64,000 nt of DNA from an uncultured Flavobacteriaceae bacterium (lineage in GTDB: Bacteria; Bacteroidota; Bacteroidia; Flavobacteriales; Flavobacteriaceae): contig CAJYAG010000001.1 in the NCBI GenBank assembly GCA_913065125.1, forward strand, positions 124,001 to 188,000, read 5' to 3'. The position numbers and the translations under genes are program-made. Below are positions 26,478 through 35,474 of this stretch, in pieces. Under the pieces are notes generated by a model. It worked only from the letters and a program-made list of their open reading frames with translations. It searched no databases and had not been told where the DNA came from. How positions within the stretch are numbered: the stretch's first letter is position 1; every line of letters begins with the position of its first letter.

Positions 26478-26481
26478 CTTT

Positions 26482-27153
26482 CTATTTATCTTTTTTCTTG
26501 AGCCTGTTTTTGTAATATTCATCTAAAACAGCTTGTCGTCCAATAGTTTTTGTGATGATGTCTTTTTCTAAATCCCAACCACGAGCTGGAGAATATTCGC
26601 GTCCATACCAAATAATTTGTAAATGCAAGTCGTTCCACAATTCTTTTGGAAACAATCGTTTTGCATCTTTTTCTGTTTGAACTACATTTTTTCCGTTGGT
26701 TAAATTCCAACGATACATCAAACGATGAATATGTGTATCCACAGGAAAAGCAGGAACTCCAAAAGCTTGACTCATTACAACACTTGCAGTTTTGTGTCCA
26801 ACTGCTGGCAATTCTTCCAATCCTTCAAAACTTTGCGGAACTTCTCCGTTGTATTTTTCAATCAAAATTTTAGACAAGCCATAAATTCCTTTACTTTTCA
26901 TTGGCGATAAACCACACGGACGAATAATTGCCTTGATTTCTTCTACAGACATTTTAATCATATCAAACGGATTATCCGCTTTAGCGAACAAAATTGGCGT
27001 GATTTGATTGACACGAACATCGGTGCATTGTGCAGACAATAACACCGCAATTAACAATGTATACGGATCTTTATGATCTAACGGAATCGGAATTTCTGGA
27101 TAGGTTTCTTGAAGTGTGTCAATTACAAATTGCACTTTTTCTTGTTTGGTCAT
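26482..27153 (-). CDS. nth: Endonuclease III-type DNA glycosylase/AP lyase, without Fe-S motif
   Basis: Starting at 27153 the protein is 223 residues. It is a helix-hairpin-helix base-excision repair enzyme that removes oxidised pyrimidines and cuts the abasic site. The catalytic Lys is K121 in LPAVGHKTASVV and the Asp is D139 in FPVDTHIHR. The four C-terminal cysteines that bind a 4Fe-4S cluster in E. coli Nth are absent; that region reads YGREYSPARGWDLEKD. The frame opens at 27183, but a -7 element at 27173-27180 lies inside that extension, supporting 27153. It is divergent from bcp. Confidence 0.93.
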   Translation of the reverse strand: MTKQEKVQFVIDTLQETYPEIPIPLDHKDPYTLLIAVLLSAQCTDVRVNQITPILFAKADNPFDMIKMSVEEIKAIIRPCGLSPMKSKGIYGLSKILIEKYNGEVPQSFEGLEELPAVGHKTASVVMSQAFGVPAFPVDTHIHRLMYRWNLTNGKNVVQTEKDAKRLFPKELWNDLHLQIIWYGREYSPARGWDLEKDIITKTIGRQAVLDEYYKNRLKKKDK

Positions 27154-27172
27154 TTCTCGCTTTTGAAAGTAA

Positions 27173-27180
27173 CAAAGGTA
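27173..27180 (-). promoter_or_regulatory. Candidate -7 element of nth
   Basis: Reads TACCTTTG on the minus strand, 20 bases before the preferred nth ATG. No TTTG at the usual -33 distance. Confidence 0.4.
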
Positions 27181-27251
27181 CAAAGTTGCAAAGTATTTTG
27201 TTCGTTAAGTTTTAGGCTTTTATTTTAAGACTTTGTAACTTGCCTACTTTG

Positions 27252-27259
27252 TAACTTTG
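27252..27259 (+). promoter_or_regulatory. Candidate -7 element of bcp
   Basis: TAACTTTG matches TAnnTTTG 15 bases before the bcp ATG. It overlaps the alternative TTG start at 27257, which argues for the ATG at 27275. Confidence 0.4.
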
Positions 27260-27274
27260 AAACTCAATAAAATA

Positions 27275-27724
27275 ATGACCACACTAAAAATAGGAGATAA
27301 GGCTCCAAACTTTACAGCAAAAGACCATAAAGGAAATACGATTCAGCTTACTGATTATAAAGGAAAAAAATTAGTTTTGTTCTTTTATCCAAAAGCAAGT
27401 ACGCCAGGTTGTACTGCCGAAGCGTGCGATTTAAGAGACAATTACCAAGCTTTTTTGTCTCAAGGTTATGATGTGTTAGGAGCAAGTGCAGATGCTGCTA
27501 AGAGACAACAAAATTGGATTGACAAACACGAATTGCCTTTTCCTTTATTGGCAGATGAAGACAAAACGGTTATCAATGCATTTGGCGTTTGGGGGCCAAA
27601 GAAATTTATGGGACGCGAATATGACGGAATTCACAGAACTACGTTTGTCATTGACGAAAATGGAATTATTGAAGATGTGATTACCAAAGTAAAAACGAAA
27701 GCGCATGCTGCGCAGATTTTGTAA
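27275..27724 (+). CDS. bcp: Thioredoxin-dependent thiol peroxidase (Bcp/PrxQ type)
   Basis: From the ATG at 27275 the protein is 149 residues. It reduces hydrogen peroxide and organic peroxides with thioredoxin. The peroxidatic Cys is C46 and the resolving Cys is C51 in STPGCTAEACDLRD, the spacing of the PrxQ/Bcp class. FFYPKAS and FVIDENGIIEDV are further family marks. An in-frame TTG at 27257 would add six residues but falls in a promoter-like element. It is divergent from nth, linking two oxidative-damage functions. Confidence 0.95.
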   Translation: MTTLKIGDKAPNFTAKDHKGNTIQLTDYKGKKLVLFFYPKASTPGCTAEACDLRDNYQAFLSQGYDVLGASADAAKRQQNWIDKHELPFPLLADEDKTVINAFGVWGPKKFMGREYDGIHRTTFVIDENGIIEDVITKVKTKAHAAQIL

Positions 27725-27808
27725 TATTTTATATTTCGCTGACTTTAGATTAGCAAATATATTTGAGCCTATGTTTGTTAGGTGGTTAAATGTAAGGAAT
27801 ATGTGTTG

Positions 27809-28627
27809 TTAATTTTTACTCATCTTTTCCCAAGCTTTTCTTTTCATTGTAAAAAGTGATTCCTTTTTTAAGTCAAAAATTGAAACTTCTTTTTTACTTA
27901 TTACAATATGTTTTTTCCATTCTACATAATCTTTATACAATAGCAATGTGCAAATATCTGTTGAGGAAATATATTTGGTTACAATATGAGAATGGAACGT
28001 TTGTACAGTTGGATTTTCTTTATTGTCTGATTTATAAGGAAATTGTAAAATAGAATTATGAATTTTCATCTTTTTTTCAAACCTGTTCTTTTTATCGTAA
28101 CTTAACTTATAATCGTTTCCTATTAATACAACACCACCAACTCTAGGTCCAGTTAATATAAACACAGTTCGTTTCTTCTCTTGAATTACTGGAATAAAAT
28201 TCAGTGCAGTGTTTTCGTAAAATTTAAAAAAATCATCCTTATTAGTTGATACTTTATTTTTTGCATCTTGTCTTATTAATATTAGGTTTTTCTCCAATTC
28301 TGACGCAATATTATTCAAAGTATCAATTTTAATAGGATTTACTTTTGGTAAACTGTCAAACGTATAACGAATTAAAATTTCATCAGAATTAAAACGGTTA
28401 AAAAATATTGTGTTTATGTTGTTGTCTTCTGTCTCATATGATAAGTACCCACCAATAGAATCTTTTTTTGTTTTAAATCTTGATAGCATATCATCAGTTC
28501 CGTACCAAGAACCTTTTTCCAAACGAAAAAGTAATTTTCCTTCCTTTAAAATTTCTTTAGTTTCTTTATTTTGTGAGTAAGATATAGTTACAGAAAATAA
28601 TAATATTAAAAAGATTTTTTTATTCAT
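27809..28627 (-). CDS. Secreted protein of unknown function
   Basis: This 272-residue protein has an N-terminal signal peptide (MNKKIFLILLFSVTISYSQ) and a hydrophilic, Lys-rich mature part. Short hydrophobic strands (VFILTGPRVGGVVLIGNDY) break it up. I recognise no motif or family. It lies downstream of, and convergent with, bcp and upstream gives its own -7 element. It is 83 bases from the 5' side of the TonB receptor's 3' end, so the two are probably separate transcripts. Confidence 0.85.
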   Translation of the reverse strand: MNKKIFLILLFSVTISYSQNKETKEILKEGKLLFRLEKGSWYGTDDMLSRFKTKKDSIGGYLSYETEDNNINTIFFNRFNSDEILIRYTFDSLPKVNPIKIDTLNNIASELEKNLILIRQDAKNKVSTNKDDFFKFYENTALNFIPVIQEKKRTVFILTGPRVGGVVLIGNDYKLSYDKKNRFEKKMKIHNSILQFPYKSDNKENPTVQTFHSHIVTKYISSTDICTLLLYKDYVEWKKHIVISKKEVSIFDLKKESLFTMKRKAWEKMSKN

Positions 28628-28671
28628 TCTTTTGATTTTTCACAGCTTTAATATGCTTAAACGATCTATAT

Positions 28672-28679
28672 CAAATTTA
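28672..28679 (-). promoter_or_regulatory. Candidate -7 element of the secreted-protein gene
   Basis: Reads TAAATTTG on the minus strand, 44 bases before the ATG at 28627. A TTTG lies 14 bases further upstream, closer than usual. Confidence 0.35.
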
Positions 28680-28710
28680 CCTAAAATAAATAACAAAAAA
28701 AGCGAAGCTT

Positions 28711-31158
28711 TTAAAACTGCATTCCAATTTTAAAATTCAACACTCTACCAGTCATATAATTTGGAATTCCGTACATGGTTTTAGAATACACATCGCGCAC
28801 CCAAGTATTGGTAATCGAATTGTTAATATCAAACAAGTTAAACAATTCTAATCCGGCAGTTAATTCTTTAAAATTACGAAGCCAACTAGAAGTTGCTTTT
28901 TTATTTTTATCCACAAAAATGTAAGAAACACCTAAATCTGCACGTTTGTAAGCGCCTAATCTACTTTGAAATTTGTAGACATCCGCATAACTTGGTGAGC
29001 CTCCAGGAACGCCAGAATTGTACACCAAGTTTAAATACGCTTTTAAATCTGGTAAGTTGGGCACATAATCTTGAAACAAAATTCCCAGTTTAAAACGCTG
29101 GTCTGTTGGTCTGTCAATAAAACCGTTGCCATCAATATTTTCTTGTGTTTTTAGCAAACCTAAACTAATCCAACTTTCGTTACCTGGAACAAATTCTCCA
29201 TTTAACCGAATATCGATTCCTGTTGCATACGCAGTTGCGTTGTTTTTTGCTTGATAGCGAATCCGAACATTGTCAACCGTGTATGGATTTACGTTGCTTA
29301 AATGCTTGTAATAGATTTCTGTGGTCAATTTAAAAGGTCGTTCCCAAAGCGTAAAACTATAGTCGTTTCCAAGAACTGCATGCATCGATTTTTGTGCTTC
29401 TACTTCTGGATGAATTCCGCCCAAATTGTCTTTTAATTCTTTGTAAAATGGCGGCTGGTAATACAATCCGCCAGAAATACGGAACAACATGTCTTTTTCC
29501 CAATCTGGTTTGATGGCAAATTGTGCTCTCGGACTAAAAATAGCATGACTTTCGGATGCGATTCCGTTTGCTTTTACAGCCCAATTCTGAAAACGCATTC
29601 CGACATTGTACCAAATTTGATGCTCGTTCCAGAAATCTTTTCTACTGAATTGCGCAAAACCAGAAACACGATTGATCGTTACATTATTGGTTGCTCTAAT
29701 ACTTTGATACGGTTGCAATGTGCCTTTATACGGATCGTAAGGTTGATCGTTTATAGAATGATGAGGCGGACGAATGGAAAATCCAACAGAATCAATCACT
29801 TCCCATTCTATAATTCGGTCTTTGATATCTTCTATTTGATATTTAATTCCCACCTCCAATTGATTGTTGTCCTTTTTGTAAATTCCTTTCAATTGCAAAT
29901 TGGTAATGAGAGCGTCTAAATCGTTTCTTGCATGATTTAATTGTGAGCCAATTCCGGTAGAAAACTCAACTTCTCCAAAATTTTCAGAACCTAAATTGCC
30001 ATCAACTTCACCTAAATTATACGAAGCCAAAATATCAAAATATTCTTCTTCTTGCGTGTTATACATGGATGCTGTTGCATTTAATGTAATTTCTTCGTTG
30101 AGTATGTAATCCGCTTTAAATGCGCCAAAACTAGTAATGTATTTGTCTTTTTCTTGTCCGCTATAAAAAACAATCAATTCAATTGGATCTAATAACGTTC
30201 CGAAACGTGTTCTACGAGAAATAGGCGTATAGTTGTAATTGTTGAGCGAGAAATTACCTAAAAAATCGACATTTAATTTATCATTTACCTGATAACGAGC
30301 AAATGCTTGAATGTCTGTGAAATTTGGTTTGTAATTGGTTTCTATTTGTTTGCTATTTACAAATAAGCTGTTGTTTCTATGGCGCCAACCAATAAGTGCG
30401 CTTCCTTTTTTATTGTTGGTTTGTCCTTCTATCGTTGCGCTTGCTCCAACCAAACTCACTTCTACTTGCGTTTTAAATTCTGTTGGTTTTCTGTACGTTA
30501 TATCTAAAACTGATGACAATTTATCGCCATATTTTGCTTGAAATCCACCAGCAGAAAAATGAATATTCTGCACCATATTAGAATTGATAAAGCTCAATCC
30601 TTCTTGTTGTCCAGAACGCACTAAAAACGGTCGATACACTTCAATTCCGTTTACATAAACAAGGTTTTCATCGAAGTTTCCACCTCTTACATTGTATTGT
30701 GTACTGAGTTCGTTGTTGTTATTTACGCCAGGAAGCGTCATTAATAAATTTTCTACACCAGCATTTACGCCAGGCAATCGTTTTACTTTAGCAACATCAA
30801 TTGTTTTGATTCCTTTTGCTGAGTTTTTATTGTTTTTTACAATAACTTCGTTCAACTCGTTATTTAAAGAAGTTAGAATAGGTGAGTAGGTAAGGATTCT
30901 TTTACTTCGTAAAGTAATTTTTTTGGCATGTTTTAAATACGAAACATGACTAAAAACAACTTCTATAGTTTTTCGAATCGGAATTGTAATTTCGTAATAT
31001 CCTTTTGCGTCGGTTGTGGTTCCGGAATTTAAATACGAAACTGCAACATCTTTAATGGGTGAATTTTGTTTGTTGGTAACAACACCTTTTAGAGTTGTGG
31101 TATTTTGCCCAAGAAGCGAAAATGGTAACATTAAAATAAGAAGGAAAAGTTTTTTCAC
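28711..31158 (-). CDS. TonB-dependent outer-membrane receptor
   Basis: This 815-residue protein with a GTG start has signal peptide MKKLFLLILMLPFSLLGQ and a carboxypeptidase-regulatory-like domain (about 22-105, TTLKGVVTNKQNSPI). A plug domain of about 115-225 holds LPGVNAGVENLLMTLPGV and YNVRGGNFDENLVYVNG. The rest is a 22-strand barrel ending in FKIGMQF. No SusD-like gene accompanies it, so it is not a classic glycan-uptake pair. It lies 26 bases downstream of the M23 peptidase gene, making a likely operon. The substrate is unknown. Confidence 0.95.
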   Translation of the reverse strand: MKKLFLLILMLPFSLLGQNTTTLKGVVTNKQNSPIKDVAVSYLNSGTTTDAKGYYEITIPIRKTIEVVFSHVSYLKHAKKITLRSKRILTYSPILTSLNNELNEVIVKNNKNSAKGIKTIDVAKVKRLPGVNAGVENLLMTLPGVNNNNELSTQYNVRGGNFDENLVYVNGIEVYRPFLVRSGQQEGLSFINSNMVQNIHFSAGGFQAKYGDKLSSVLDITYRKPTEFKTQVEVSLVGASATIEGQTNNKKGSALIGWRHRNNSLFVNSKQIETNYKPNFTDIQAFARYQVNDKLNVDFLGNFSLNNYNYTPISRRTRFGTLLDPIELIVFYSGQEKDKYITSFGAFKADYILNEEITLNATASMYNTQEEEYFDILASYNLGEVDGNLGSENFGEVEFSTGIGSQLNHARNDLDALITNLQLKGIYKKDNNQLEVGIKYQIEDIKDRIIEWEVIDSVGFSIRPPHHSINDQPYDPYKGTLQPYQSIRATNNVTINRVSGFAQFSRKDFWNEHQIWYNVGMRFQNWAVKANGIASESHAIFSPRAQFAIKPDWEKDMLFRISGGLYYQPPFYKELKDNLGGIHPEVEAQKSMHAVLGNDYSFTLWERPFKLTTEIYYKHLSNVNPYTVDNVRIRYQAKNNATAYATGIDIRLNGEFVPGNESWISLGLLKTQENIDGNGFIDRPTDQRFKLGILFQDYVPNLPDLKAYLNLVYNSGVPGGSPSYADVYKFQSRLGAYKRADLGVSYIFVDKNKKATSSWLRNFKELTAGLELFNLFDINNSITNTWVRDVYSKTMYGIPNYMTGRVLNFKIGMQF

Positions 31159-31184
31159 TAAGATTTTTTGTTTAAAACGCTAAT

Positions 31185-32882
31185 TTATTCTTTTTTATAG
31201 AACGTAGCATTAAGTGTATTCGTATTTCCAACATTATCTTCTACAACTATTTCTAATTGATGTTTGGCGCCAACTAATTTTTTATCTTTAAAATGATATA
31301 CAATTTGCTTCTTTTTTAAATTGTATTCCATCAAAATCCATTCGCCATCTAAAGTAGCAGTATAGGATTTAATCCCAGATATTTTATCTTCAATTTTTAC
31401 AATGATTTTATTCTGATTGGTGATCCATTGACCACTTCTAAAATTGATTAATTTTATGGTAGGTTTTTGTTTGTCAGCTAGCAACGTGTAATTACCTAAA
31501 GTTTTAGTTGTAGTGAAGAATTTGTCGCCTTTTTTTCTGGTATTTTGATAAGAAGGATATTTTTTATTATTGATATTAGCAATATACAGTTGACTTTTTT
31601 CATCTTCTGTGTATTTAGAAACATCAAAAGTTAAGGTGTAACTTTTATCTAACGGAATTCTTGGATTGTGAATTTCTGCAATGTTATTTTCAACGTTAAA
31701 ATCTAAATACACATCAGTATAAAAAGTATTTTTTGGAAACGCAATGCTAACACCATTTTGTTCAAACTTATGGAATTTGTCAGCTATAATTTTATAAGCA
31801 GTTGTGTCTTTTTTTTGTCTAAAAACAGCATTGCTTTCTACACCTTTTACCGGAATTTTAACTGTAGTTTTATTGCCAGCAAAATCTGATGCAATAATTT
31901 CTACCTTATAATTAAAGCCTTTTTTTATGTTTACGATACCGTTATTTAGCAACGATTTATAAATTTTTAATTTATTTGATTTCTCTTTAAACGTTTTCTG
32001 AAACTTGTTTTTAAAACGAGCGTAATTATCATAATCAATTAGCAAATTAATGTATTTGCTTTCTGCAAATGAAAAAGTTTCAAGAACATGATGATATACT
32101 TGATGTCCATTTACCTTCATTTCCAAACTGTAAATTCCGTTTTTATTATAAGCGCCGTTTAATTGATCGTACACTTGAACACCAAGTCCGATTGGACCTT
32201 TAGCGTTTATTCTGTTTGTTATGTATGTATTATTTCCAATGGATTTAAACGACAATAGTGATTTTTTTACCGATTTATTAATTCGAGTAGAATCGGACAA
32301 CGGATACACAAACAATCCTTTTAGTTTGGGAGCAATAGTGTCTTTAACCTTTAGACCAAACAATAACGGATTGATAATTTTTTCTGTTTTTGTATCTCTA
32401 ATTTCGTAATGCAAATGCGGAGCGACAAATCCGCCAGTACTTCCAGTATACGCAATTACTTGCCCTTTTTTAACCGGAATTTCACCTTTTTTAGGAAAAA
32501 TATTACCCGTTTCGTAACTCTTCTTTTTATATTGAATTGACTTTACGTATTCTTCAATTCCGTCACCAAATTTACTTAAATGCGCATACACAGAAGTGTA
32601 ACCGTTTGGATGCGTTATATAAATTACTTTACCATAACCCCAAAGTGCCACTTTAATTCTTGAAACATAACCATTAGCAACTGCATACACTTTTAAACCT
32701 TCTTTTCGTTGCGTTTTAATATCTAAACCGGCATGAAAGTGGTTGGTTCTAAGTTCACCAAATGTTCCGGCCAAAATAGTTTTGATATCTAAAGGATTTC
32801 TAAAATCTTTAGTAGGATACTTTTTTTGCCCAAAAAATAATGAAGTTGCAAAGAGGAATACGAATGCGAATACTAGTCTCAA
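31185..32882 (-). CDS. M23-family peptidoglycan endopeptidase, secreted
   Basis: This 565-residue protein has signal peptide MRLVFAFVFLFATSLFFGQ and a TTG start. The M23 (LytM) domain of about 35-180 has the metal ligands in TNHFHAGLDIKT and VAPHLHYEIRD and the family GKVIYITHPNGYTSVYAHL. The remaining roughly 380 residues are beta-rich and likely form Ig-like or sugar-binding domains. It probably trims or remodels peptidoglycan. It precedes the TonB receptor gene by 26 bases. Confidence 0.92.
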   Translation of the reverse strand: MRLVFAFVFLFATSLFFGQKKYPTKDFRNPLDIKTILAGTFGELRTNHFHAGLDIKTQRKEGLKVYAVANGYVSRIKVALWGYGKVIYITHPNGYTSVYAHLSKFGDGIEEYVKSIQYKKKSYETGNIFPKKGEIPVKKGQVIAYTGSTGGFVAPHLHYEIRDTKTEKIINPLLFGLKVKDTIAPKLKGLFVYPLSDSTRINKSVKKSLLSFKSIGNNTYITNRINAKGPIGLGVQVYDQLNGAYNKNGIYSLEMKVNGHQVYHHVLETFSFAESKYINLLIDYDNYARFKNKFQKTFKEKSNKLKIYKSLLNNGIVNIKKGFNYKVEIIASDFAGNKTTVKIPVKGVESNAVFRQKKDTTAYKIIADKFHKFEQNGVSIAFPKNTFYTDVYLDFNVENNIAEIHNPRIPLDKSYTLTFDVSKYTEDEKSQLYIANINNKKYPSYQNTRKKGDKFFTTTKTLGNYTLLADKQKPTIKLINFRSGQWITNQNKIIVKIEDKISGIKSYTATLDGEWILMEYNLKKKQIVYHFKDKKLVGAKHQLEIVVEDNVGNTNTLNATFYKKE

Positions 32883-32991
32883 ATCTCTATTTTTAGCTAA
32901 AATAGTAAAAATTTAAAGCAGACAAAAGCCAAAATTTTAGAACGCTAATAAACAGTTGTTTAGAAATTAATAGTTAAAAAGAGTCTATTTT

Positions 32992-33023
32992 TTTGTGTTT
33001 TAGGATTCAGAATGTTAACTTTG
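32992..33023 (+). promoter_or_regulatory. Promoter of the coiled-coil/zapA operon
   Basis: TTTG at 32992-32995, 20 bases, then TAACTTTG at 33016-33023, a complete Bacteroidota-type promoter. It lies 27 bases before the ATG at 33051. Confidence 0.85.
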
Positions 33024-33050
33024 TTGTAATAGTTTTGATTCAGAAAATTG

Positions 33051-33341
33051 ATGAGTAAAACACTAGAAGCAATTCATTTACTAGAAGATAGGTTAAAAAC
33101 CCTTTTAGCTAATTATGAATTTTTAAAAGAAGAAAACGAAATTCTTCTTCAAAATGTTGGTAAATTACAAATTCAAATAAATAGGAATCAGCAAACAATA
33201 GAAGATCAAAAACAAAAATTTGAACTTTTAAAAATTGCAAAAACTATTGATGGCAGTAACGATAGTACAAGAGAAACAAAACTCAAAATAAATGCTTTAA
33301 TTCGAGAAATCGATAAATGTATTGTTCAATTAAGCGAATAA
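33051..33341 (+). CDS. Small coiled-coil protein, ZapA operon
   Basis: This 96-residue protein is almost entirely helical with heptad-like Leu/Ile spacing (HLLEDRLKTLLANYEFLKEENEILLQ is the clearest stretch, residues 9-34). The central QIQINRNQQTIEDQ continues it. There is no membrane segment. It is the first gene after a strong promoter and lies 16 bases before zapA, then 6S RNA and rny. Position and size resemble ZapB, the coiled-coil partner of ZapA in proteobacteria, but I cannot show homology. A cell-division role is inferred from context. Confidence 0.85.
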   Translation: MSKTLEAIHLLEDRLKTLLANYEFLKEENEILLQNVGKLQIQINRNQQTIEDQKQKFELLKIAKTIDGSNDSTRETKLKINALIREIDKCIVQLSE

Positions 33342-33357
33342 AAAAAGTTCATTAACA

Positions 33358-33651
33358 GTGTCAGGAAAATTAAAAATTAATGTTGTAATTGCAGGTAGAA
33401 CCTACCCTTTAAGTGTTAAAAATACACAAGAAGAAGAAGGGATGAGAAAGGCTGCAGCCAATATCAATCACTTAATTTCTTTGTACGAACAAAATTATGC
33501 TGTGAATGACAAACAAGATGTCTTGGCAATGTGTGCCTTGCGTTTTGCATCACAATTAGAAATTTCGTCTATTGATAAAAATGATAGTACAGACAAAGCT
33601 TTAGAAAAAATAAATAAACTAAATGAGATGTTGCAATCTCATTTAGATTAA
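33358..33651 (+). CDS. zapA: Cell division protein ZapA
   Basis: This 97-residue protein starts at a GTG and shows the ZapA pattern. An N-terminal domain has KINVVIAGRTYPLSVKNTQE (residues 5-24), then EEGMRKAAANINHLI, then a C-terminal coiled coil from about residue 60. ZapA crosslinks FtsZ filaments at the division ring. It is second in the operon after the small coiled-coil gene. The order zapA then 6S RNA also occurs in gamma-proteobacteria. Confidence 0.92.
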   Translation: MSGKLKINVVIAGRTYPLSVKNTQEEEGMRKAAANINHLISLYEQNYAVNDKQDVLAMCALRFASQLEISSIDKNDSTDKALEKINKLNEMLQSHLD

Positions 33652-33679
33652 GTTCATTAAAATAGAATTACAATACACT

Positions 33680-33860
33680 GCCTACGTTAGTATAAGTTTA
33701 TTAAACTCAACACTATTCAATTATGAAGGATGAGTCTTAATTGTAAAAGCAAGCCATTATTACTGAATTTATTTAGTATTTAGATGGATCCTTGATCAAT
33801 TAGTTAATCCTATAAATGCCATAATGGAGTTTAAAAAAACCACTGATGTAGGCTTTTTTT
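33680..33860 (+). ncRNA. ssrS: 6S RNA (6S-Flavo-like)
   Basis: GCCTACGTTAGT near 33680-33691 pairs with ACTGATGTAGGC (33842-33853) through G-U-tolerant base pairs. This closes a single long rod of about 180 bases that ends directly in a T run (33854-33860). Length, the long closing stem, internal bulged region and the position between zapA and rny fit the 6S RNA of Flavobacteria. 6S RNA mimics an open promoter and binds RNA polymerase. The exact 5' end is uncertain by a few bases, and the promoter is weak (TAGAATTA at 33663). Confidence 0.75.
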
Positions 33861-33878
33861 ATATATAAATAGAAAATT

Positions 33879-35447
33879 ATGGATGGAATGATACTTCCTG
33901 CTTTGTTGGGAATTTTTATAGGAGTTGCGATAGGGTTTATAATTGCGAAAGCACTTGAAAAATCAAAAGGGAAAAAACTTTTAAACAATACGCGAAAAGA
34001 AGCATCGGCAATGCTTAAGCAAGCCAAGATAGATGCAGAATCTTTAAAGAAAGATAAAATATTACAAGCCAAAGAGAAGTTTATCGAACTAAAATCTGAG
34101 CACGAAAAAGTAATATTAACAAGAGAAAAGAAAATCTCTGAAGTAGAAAAGAGAATTCGTGATAGAGAATCTCAAATAGCATCAGAAGTAGATAAAACAA
34201 AAAGATTAAACAAATCTTTAGAGCAAAAAGAAGCAGATTTTACCTATAAATTAGATTTTTTAGAAAAGAAAGAAAGCGATTTAAACAAGATGCATCATAG
34301 GCAAGTTGATATGCTTGAGCAAATTTCAGGGTTATCTGCAGAAGAAGCTAAAAAAGAATTAGTAAGTACTTTAAAAGAAGAAGCGAAATCAGATGCAATG
34401 GCTTTTATTCAAAACTCAATTGAAGAAGCAAAGTTGACTGCAGAACAAGATGCAAGAAAAGTTGTTCTAAGTACGATTCAACGTGTTGGAGTTGAACAAG
34501 CAGTAGAAAACTGTGTTTCTGTTTTTAACTTAGAATCTGACGATGTAAAAGGAAGAATTATTGGTAGAGAAGGAAGAAACATTAGAGCTATTGAAGCAGC
34601 AACGGGTGTAGAAATTATTGTAGATGACACGCCAGAAGCTATTATTTTATCATGTTTTGATCCAGTAAGAAGAGAAATTGCACGTTTGTCTTTACACAAA
34701 TTAGTGACCGACGGAAGAATACATCCTGCGAGAATTGAAGAAGTTGTAAAGAAAACAGAAAATCAAATTACACAAGAAATTATAGAAGTTGGTAAACGTA
34801 CCGTTATCGATTTAGGTATCAACGGATTGCATCCGGAGTTGATTAAAACGGTTGGGCGAATGAAATATCGTTCTTCTTATGGACAAAATTTATTACAACA
34901 CTCAAGAGAAGTTGCTAATTTATGTGGAATTATGGCTTCAGAAATGGGCTTAAATGCTAAAATGGCAAAACGCGCTGGTTTGTTACATGATATTGGAAAA
35001 GTGCCAGATGCAGAAAGTGAATTACCACATGCTTTATTAGGAATGCAATGGGCAGAAAAATATGGCGAAAAACCAGAAGTTTGTAATGCTATTGGTGCGC
35101 ACCACGATGAAATTGAAATGAAGAGTTTGTTATCACCAATTGTTCAGGTTTGTGATGCAATTTCTGGTGCAAGACCTGGAGCAAGAAGACAGGTATTGGA
35201 TTCTTACATTCAACGTTTAAAAGATTTAGAAGAAATTGCTTTCGGATTTAACGGCGTACAAAAAGCATATGCAATTCAGGCTGGAAGAGAATTACGTGTT
35301 ATGGTAGAAAGTGCGAAGGTGAGTGATGAAAAAGCATCTGAATTATCATTCGGAATTTCGCAAAAGATTCAAAATGACATGACCTATCCTGGTCAAGTTA
35401 AAGTTACCGTAATTAGAGAAACGAGAGCTGTAAATGTAGCGAAGTAA
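33879..35447 (+). CDS. rny: Ribonuclease Y
   Basis: This 522-residue membrane-anchored endoribonuclease initiates mRNA decay. It has an N-terminal membrane segment ([18 protein letters not shown]), a long coiled coil (about 30-190) and a KH RNA-binding domain with [19 protein letters not shown] (about 220-240). The HD metal-dependent nuclease domain holds [13 protein letters not shown] and [12 protein letters not shown]. Length and order match RNase Y. It starts 18 bases after the 6S RNA terminator and may be partly fed by read-through. Confidence 0.97.
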   Translation: MDGMILPALLGIFIGVAIGFIIAKALEKSKGKKLLNNTRKEASAMLKQAKIDAESLKKDKILQAKEKFIELKSEHEKVILTREKKISEVEKRIRDRESQIASEVDKTKRLNKSLEQKEADFTYKLDFLEKKESDLNKMHHRQVDMLEQISGLSAEEAKKELVSTLKEEAKSDAMAFIQNSIEEAKLTAEQDARKVVLSTIQRVGVEQAVENCVSVFNLESDDVKGRIIGREGRNIRAIEAATGVEIIVDDTPEAIILSCFDPVRREIARLSLHKLVTDGRIHPARIEEVVKKTENQITQEIIEVGKRTVIDLGINGLHPELIKTVGRMKYRSSYGQNLLQHSREVANLCGIMASEMGLNAKMAKRAGLLHDIGKVPDAESELPHALLGMQWAEKYGEKPEVCNAIGAHHDEIEMKSLLSPIVQVCDAISGARPGARRQVLDSYIQRLKDLEEIAFGFNGVQKAYAIQAGRELRVMVESAKVSDEKASELSFGISQKIQNDMTYPGQVKVTVIRETRAVNVAK

Positions 35448-35474
35448 AGAATATTAAATAAAGTATATTATTAT

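Larger units (their letters stand above)
27165..27262. repeat. CTTTGTAACT-type repeats in the nth-bcp divergent region
   Basis: CTTTGTAACT occurs at 27231 and 27247, and near-inverted copies (AGTAACAAAGG, ACAAAGTTGCAAAG) lie at 27168-27193. The same word family is seen at 4441-4474. The repeats create TAnnTTTG -7 matches facing both genes. Confidence 0.6.

Noticed and set aside
26293-26526. Open frame of 77 codons after the sigma-factor transcript
   Set aside because: It is translated repeat sequence with a tandem duplication and runs into the nth 3' end.
28711-32882. SusC/SusD polysaccharide utilisation locus
   Set aside because: There is no SusD-like gene and no glycoside hydrolase, so the receptor is not called SusC.
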